A DNA stretch of 64,000 nt, taken from contig NC_061816.1 of the NCBI RefSeq assembly GCF_021462225.1, positions 8,953,390-9,017,389 on the forward strand. The letters are read 5' to 3'. A program made the position numbers and the translations under genes. Numbering within the stretch: the stretch's first letter is position 1; each line of letters begins with the position of its first letter. Positions 59,701 through 64,000 of this stretch are shown in pieces. Source of the stretch: Girardinichthys multiradiatus (taxonomy: Eukaryota > Chordata > Actinopteri > Cyprinodontiformes > Goodeidae). The notes below the pieces were generated by a model. The model made no database searches and was not told the DNA's origin. It saw only the letters and a program-made list of their open reading frames with translations.

Positions 59701-60093
59701 CAGGCCAAAAAGCCAATTCTATATTTAGATTTTTAATAATTTAATACTCTAGTTTGGATGTATTCCTAATGTGTCCAATAATTGACATTTGCTTCACTTT
59801 TTGTATCAGAAACATGAAACTTGAACCAAACAAAATAAACAACAAAACACCAGCCTATTAAACTGTTGATAGCACAATCTGAATTACACACTAAGATTAT
59901 TCGCCTTTTTAACCATGAGCGATAAATGTTCAATGCTGATAAAGAAATTACTTGAGAAAGTTGCGTTTGGCTTTAGACATTTGATTTTGCCAGCTTTGCT
60001 TTAAAAAAAATGTAAAACATCAATTGGCTTCTTGCTTTTGACGCCCCCTAGTGTTCAACCTCCGCTGGTCTTTGTAAATGTCCTTTAATTTAG

Positions 60094-60700
60094 AGCAGTT
60101 GTGTCCAAACTTTTAATGGCGTATTGAAATTGGCCCGTTAAAAGCTGTCAGGCACCCATAGATTTCCTTCATTTCAATAAAAAATTGCAAAAGTTTTTTT
60201 GTGAAATCGTTTCTTTTACCTACTCAGCAATAAATTAAACATGTTTTATGTAGCAAAAAATGAATTATTGTAGTTCTAAAAAAGGATCATTTGCCTCAAT
60301 AAAAGAAAGGCGCTCAGTTGTTTGGATCAAATGTTTATGCTTTTGGTCTTAGAAAATATTTTTTAGTGCCTTCCAAGTAACAAAAACAAGAATTTTCTTT
60401 AAAAACCCTTGCTGTATTTAACCAAGTTTAATGAATGGGTGTGCACACGTAAAAAGTCGCTAAATGTTTGTGGCTCTACTTACTATATCACAAAGAAACG
60501 TAAGAAAACATAAGTAATAAAGAAAATGCTTGATGTTGTACCTAACATTTTATGTGTAAGAATAGACATTGGTCATTGTAAATCTCAACCTACAATAAGT
60601 TTCCATCTGCATCAGCTCCGTTTGCTGGGGGGCCAAATTTGTGGTCGGGGGCCACACAAAATAATTGTTTCAAAGGCCGCACATTGGACCCCCCTAGCCT
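60094..60700. mobile_element. hAT-like non-autonomous element (GTGTCCAA ends)
   Basis: The left edge is CAGTTGTGTCCAAACTTTT and the right edge is GGCCGCACATTGGACCCCCC. Inverted, the right edge gives GGGGGGTCCAATGTGCGGCC, the classic terminal pattern of a vertebrate hAT group. It is non-coding and A+T-rich. Flanking TTTAGAG and CCTAAAG are too diverged for a clear target duplication. Confidence 0.5.
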
Positions 60701-60739
60701 AAAGAAATATGGTTCATTTTAAACTAACAGGACTCTCCA

Positions 60740-61030
60740 ATGATGACACCCATAAATTCTCAGATGACTTAATCTGTGTGAAGGATTTGTGGAAAAATGT
60801 GGCTGGGTTTGGTTGGGGGATAGATCTGGATTTCATCCTCATAATCAAGGAAATAACCCTTATATTTATGAGAAATACCACCAAGACAAAATAGGTACTG
60901 GAGCGGTCCTAGCACGGAGCCTTGAGGTACACCAAAAAAGAGAGAAAGACGGATGGGATGTGAATGATTTGTGTTGAACAAGCTAAGATTTAAATCTATC
61001 CAGGGCTGTATCAGAGAGCCCAAATTAAAT
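60740..61030 (-). mobile_element. L2-type RT fragment, antisense
   Basis: Reversed, it reads FGVPQGSVLGPLQYLFCLGG, then ISHKYKGYFLDYEDEIQIYP, aligning to the RT turn and the YADD-TQIY box of L2 elements, with the Asp pair changed to YEDE. It abuts the left end of the R2 duplication block. Confidence 0.55.
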
Positions 61031-61556
61031 GTATAGGTTATTGAGTCCTACCTTGTGGTGAGATTTTGTAAAGATTGACATTTTTTGCAGTGTAGCAAAA
61101 ATTGTTAAGTCAATAATTGTTTATGATTCCTCCATCCTCCTCATCCTCCTCATCCTCAGTAAACATAAGTAGTAAAGGAGCCTCAGCTTATAGCAATAAT
61201 AAATAAAATGTCTATATGTTACATCCTAGTATGAATCATAGTACTGGAGAGTTGTATTGATTAAATAAATTGTATTACCAGCCTCCCATGTGATATATTT
61301 CAACATTTTGTTTTCTGAAAGTCTAGTTTTTATTATTATGTGAGTCATGGAAATCAACATAAACACAACACGCTTCATTATTAAGCAGTGGATTCATAAT
61401 GGCTTGTTTATTCTTCTTTATAAAGACATATTATGTTCATGCAATAGTTTTTAGAAGCCAAGCAAATCAAAGAAAGAAAGATGAGGCTGTTTCTTTAAAT
61501 GTTGCTGATGCCAGAGAAAAGAAGTGTCTTTAAAAGCTATAGCAAGTTATGAGGCA

Positions 61557-61562
61557 TTTATT
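61557..61562 (-). terminator. Polyadenylation signal of RNase copy 2
   Basis: AATAAA on the - strand beyond the stop, at the position equivalent to copy 1. Confidence 0.6.
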
Positions 61563-61625
61563 CTGAGAAGACTAGCACTCAGTTTTAAAGTATTTTTCTC
61601 ATTATAATCTGAATTGTTGGCAGCA

Positions 61626-62087
61626 TCAGAGAACAAACTCGTGGTCTCCTGCACAGTGGACAGGTAAATCATCTTGGCAACTCACAACAATGATCCTGTT
61701 AGTGAGAAGTGTTCCCTTGTATACACACTCAGGTTTCTTTGCTCGTTTCATGACTGTACAAACAACAACACTGAACTTCTTTTTACTCTCAGTGGAATTA
61801 CTTTTGCCTTGACCCTTACAAATGGATTTGACTTTCTTCTCATCAGCAAGAATAAACGTGTTGACCTCCTTGCAGCTGTTGTCATAGTTGTAGATCCTCT
61901 TCTGGTTCATCACTTCTGTACATTTTTGTGTAGTCATTTTTTTATCTATGTGCTCTTTTTTAAACTTCTCATAACGTCCAAACCGGTCTTGTCCCAGTTC
62001 AGGTGTGCAGGTTTTATTTATGGACTCTGATGCAAAGGCCTGCACAGGTAGCAAACAGACAAGCAGGCAAAATTGCAGGATCTTCAT
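61626..62087 (-). CDS. RNase A superfamily ribonuclease, copy 2 (153 aa)
   Basis: Paralogue of the 53555-54016 gene with the same signal peptide, splice acceptor and length. Catalytic set: KEHIDKKM (first His), CKEVNTFI (Lys) and LPVHCAG (second His). Differences cluster between the N-terminus and the catalytic Lys (for example LGQDRFGRYEKFKKEH against MVQDPLESYKNFKRQH, and NQKRIYNYDN against KRKRIYGKYN). The rest differs only at N/K once and at the residue after the second His, Tyr in copy 1 but Cys here. The mature chain therefore has eight Cys, and the NKTC and HCAG cysteines could form a fourth disulfide. The frame is intact. An upstream non-coding exon would lie outside the window. Confidence 0.93.
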   Translation of the reverse strand: MKILQFCLLVCLLPVQAFASESINKTCTPELGQDRFGRYEKFKKEHIDKKMTTQKCTEVMNQKRIYNYDNSCKEVNTFILADEKKVKSICKGQGKSNSTESKKKFSVVVCTVMKRAKKPECVYKGTLLTNRIIVVSCQDDLPVHCAGDHEFVL

Positions 62088-62209
62088 AATTATTTGCTGA
62101 AAGAAAGAAAAAAGGAGAATCATTTACTCACTAAATTAAGACCTTCAGAAAAAATTATTTAGGAGAAGGTATTCTTGTCAGATTCTCAACTAGAGGAAAA
62201 CTATAATGT

Positions 62210-63205
62210 TATATTATAAACTAATAAATTCAAGCGCTGGGTAAATACTTAGAAGAAATCAGTGCTTGGATGTGCCAAAATTTTCTTCAGCTGAATAAAA
62301 AGAAAACTAAAGTAATTATCTTTTGGACCAAAGGAAGAGCATTTAAAAGTTAGCACACAGCTTCAGTTAATACAGCTAGAAACCACCAGTCAGGCTCGAA
62401 ACCTGGGTGTAGTGATGGACTCAGACCTGAACATTCAGAGGCACATAAAGACAGTAACAAGGTCGGCCTTCTATCACCTAAAGAACATCTCCAGGATTAA
62501 AGGACTAATGTCTCAGCAGGACCTTGAAAAACTAATTCATGTGTTTATCTTTAGTACAATTTATTACTGCAACGGTGTCTTCACAGGTCTGCCTAAAAAG
62601 TTGATCAGACAGCTGCAGTTGATCCAGAACGCTGCTGCCCGCGTCCTCACTAGAACTAAGAAAGTGGAGCACATCACCCCGGTTCTAAAGTCCCTACACT
62701 GGCTCCCTGTAGCTCAGAGAATAGACTTTAAAATACTTCTGTTAGTCTATAAATCACTGAATGGCTTAGCACCAAAATACATTACAGACTTGTTGTCAGT
62801 GAATCAACCACCCAGACCTCTCAGGTCTTCTGGCTCAAATCTACTCTGCAGACCCAGAACCAGAACCAAACATGGAGAAGCAGTTTTTAGTTCTTATGCT
62901 CCACTAATCTGAAATAAACTCCCAGAAAACTGTAAAAGCACCAAAACCCTAAATTGCTTTAAATTAAGATTAAAAACTTATTTGTTTAGAGTGGCCTTTG
63001 ACTGTACCATCTAAACATTATTAGTTAAGTTTTCAGTCCAATTTTCCTTTCACTTTTTTATCCATCATTATATTCACTTTATTTTTTTAATCACCTCTGT
63101 TGTTTGATTTTCTGTATCATCATTGTAAGGTTTTTCCTTATGTACAGCGCCTGGAGTGCCTTGTTGCTGAAAATCACTATATAAATAAACTTGACTTGAC
63201 TTAAT
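62210..63205 (+). mobile_element. L2-type LINE 3' part with open C-terminal RT frame
   Basis: 62412-62912 is open for 166 codons: VMDSDLNIQRHIK-like start, ISRIKGLMSQQDLEKLIHVF, IQNAAARVLTRTKK, SLHWLPVAQRIDFKILLLVY and SLNGLAPKYITDLL, the C-terminal domain of L2-type LINEs. The 3' end is TGCCTTGTTGCTGAAAATC, an ATATAAATAAA motif and CTTGA repeats at about 63205. It is 5'-truncated. It sits inside the presumed first intron of RNase copy 2 and is absent from copy 1, so it inserted after the duplication. Confidence 0.85.
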
Positions 63206-63214
63206 AATGCACAT

Positions 63215-63450
63215 CAACCTCAGCATCATCCCCACTTTAAAACATGGTGGTGACAATGTCATGCTGTGAGGAGGCTTTTCTTCAGCTGGGACAAGGAAGC
63301 AGATCAGGACTGACAGGAATACGAAGGGAACTAAATACAAGGAAATCTTGGAAGAAAACCTGCTAGAGGCTGCAGAAGACTTGAGACTAGAGTGAAGGTT
63401 CTGCTTCCAGCAGGATAACCAGTCTAAACATACAACCACAGCTACAAAAG
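63215..63450 (+). mobile_element. Tc1-family fragment, R2 copy
   Basis: Duplicate of 54140-54385. Confidence 0.75.
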
Positions 63451-63687
63451 TTTATATCCCTTCTTCTGTTAAATGGCATGTTAAATTATTTCAAAACTTT
63501 TTAGAGAAATAATGTGACATTTATTCTGTATAACTGGAATGAAATTAGTAAAACAGGAGTAAACATGTCTAATACAAATATTTGAAAAGTAGAACACCTA
63601 CCTTTTGTGCTTAATGCAAAACCGTTAACTGGTTTAGTTGCAGTGGTCCAAGTATTGATGCAATGACAACCAAAATAATATTTTCAG

Positions 63688-63801
63688 TGGCTGAAAAGCT
63701 GCACCTGGAGCTGGAACGTCTAGAAGAGATATCAGAAAGGGTGTTGAGAATAGAGCAGCAGTGTTATTGGACTGTTTCCAGAGCATCTAGCAGTCAAAAT
63801 G
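63688..63801 (+). other. Candidate 114-nt exon, R2 copy
   Basis: Same 38 codons as 54618-54731 with identical translation. The single difference (TCA to TCC, Ser) is silent. Confidence 0.3.
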
Positions 63802-64000
63802 GTAAACGGTGGTTACAAGACACAGCCAGTGCCTCGTTGACCCGGTGGATTCCAATAGAAACCCTTAACAGAGTTTGATAGAGTCTGGATTTGCATTTAA
63901 ACTGTGAATATGTGAAGAGGGCAGATGAATTATGCCGTGCAATCACATACTCTGTTTTTAAAAACATTCCTGATTTTTTTTGTGCCAGCTGTATTTGGGG

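Larger units (their letters stand above)
61041..64000. repeat. RNase tandem duplication, copy R2 (partner from 53009)
   Basis: Colinear with R1. It is interrupted by the L2 LINE at 62210-63205 and still matching R1 at the right edge of the window. Confidence 0.9.

Overview
The window looks like intron-rich, repeat-dense nuclear DNA of a teleost fish, probably a percomorph (the exact clade is an inference). The reasons are vertebrate split genes with consensus splice sites, several Tc1-like DNA transposon families, hAT elements with 8-bp target duplications, and CR1/Rex1-, L2/Maui- and I/Nimb-type LINEs. There are no bacterial operons, CRISPR arrays or rRNA genes.

Region 1 (1-44 kb) is a cluster of CD200/OX-2-like immunoglobulin-superfamily units on the + strand. 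Unit A (1706-1886) keeps only stem and transmembrane exons next to a 5'-truncated Nimb-type LINE. Unit 1 (10722-19840) can be assembled from eight phase-compatible exons into a 333-residue type I membrane protein: signal peptide, V-type Ig, C-type Ig, stem, transmembrane segment and tail. Unit B (24062-26369) is a four-exon, 168-residue version with only the V-type Ig domain and a stop right after the transmembrane segment. Unit C (35208-35274) is an orphan signal-peptide exon. About 14-16 kb is duplicated: 1540-15538 corresponds to 26023-41930. The copies are nearly identical over their first 10 kb, then diverge through private insertions: a 2.4-kb hAT in the first copy and a CR1/Rex1-type LINE in the second.

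Region 2 (about 42-51 kb) is mostly transposons and unique A+T-rich DNA. It holds a complete 1.6-kb Tc1-like element with an uninterrupted 334-residue transposase, a decayed CR1-group LINE, and two tRNA-derived SINE-like units. I see no convincing host gene in 44.6-48.9 kb apart from one weak exon candidate.

Region 3 (51.4-64 kb) is a tandem duplication with two RNase A superfamily genes on the - strand (coding exons 53555-54016 and 61626-62087). Both keep the catalytic His-Lys-His set. They differ strongly in the first third of the mature protein and hardly at all elsewhere. Between them lie a frameshifted two-exon remnant resembling GPR180, L2 and Tc1 fragments and a hAT-like repeat.

The two gene families do not form one pathway. 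CD200-like proteins are cell-surface immune-inhibitory ligands and fish RNase A proteins are secreted host-defence or angiogenin-like enzymes. Both families show recent birth-and-death turnover by tandem duplication. Exon coordinates come from reading splice consensus and phase by eye; no database search was possible.
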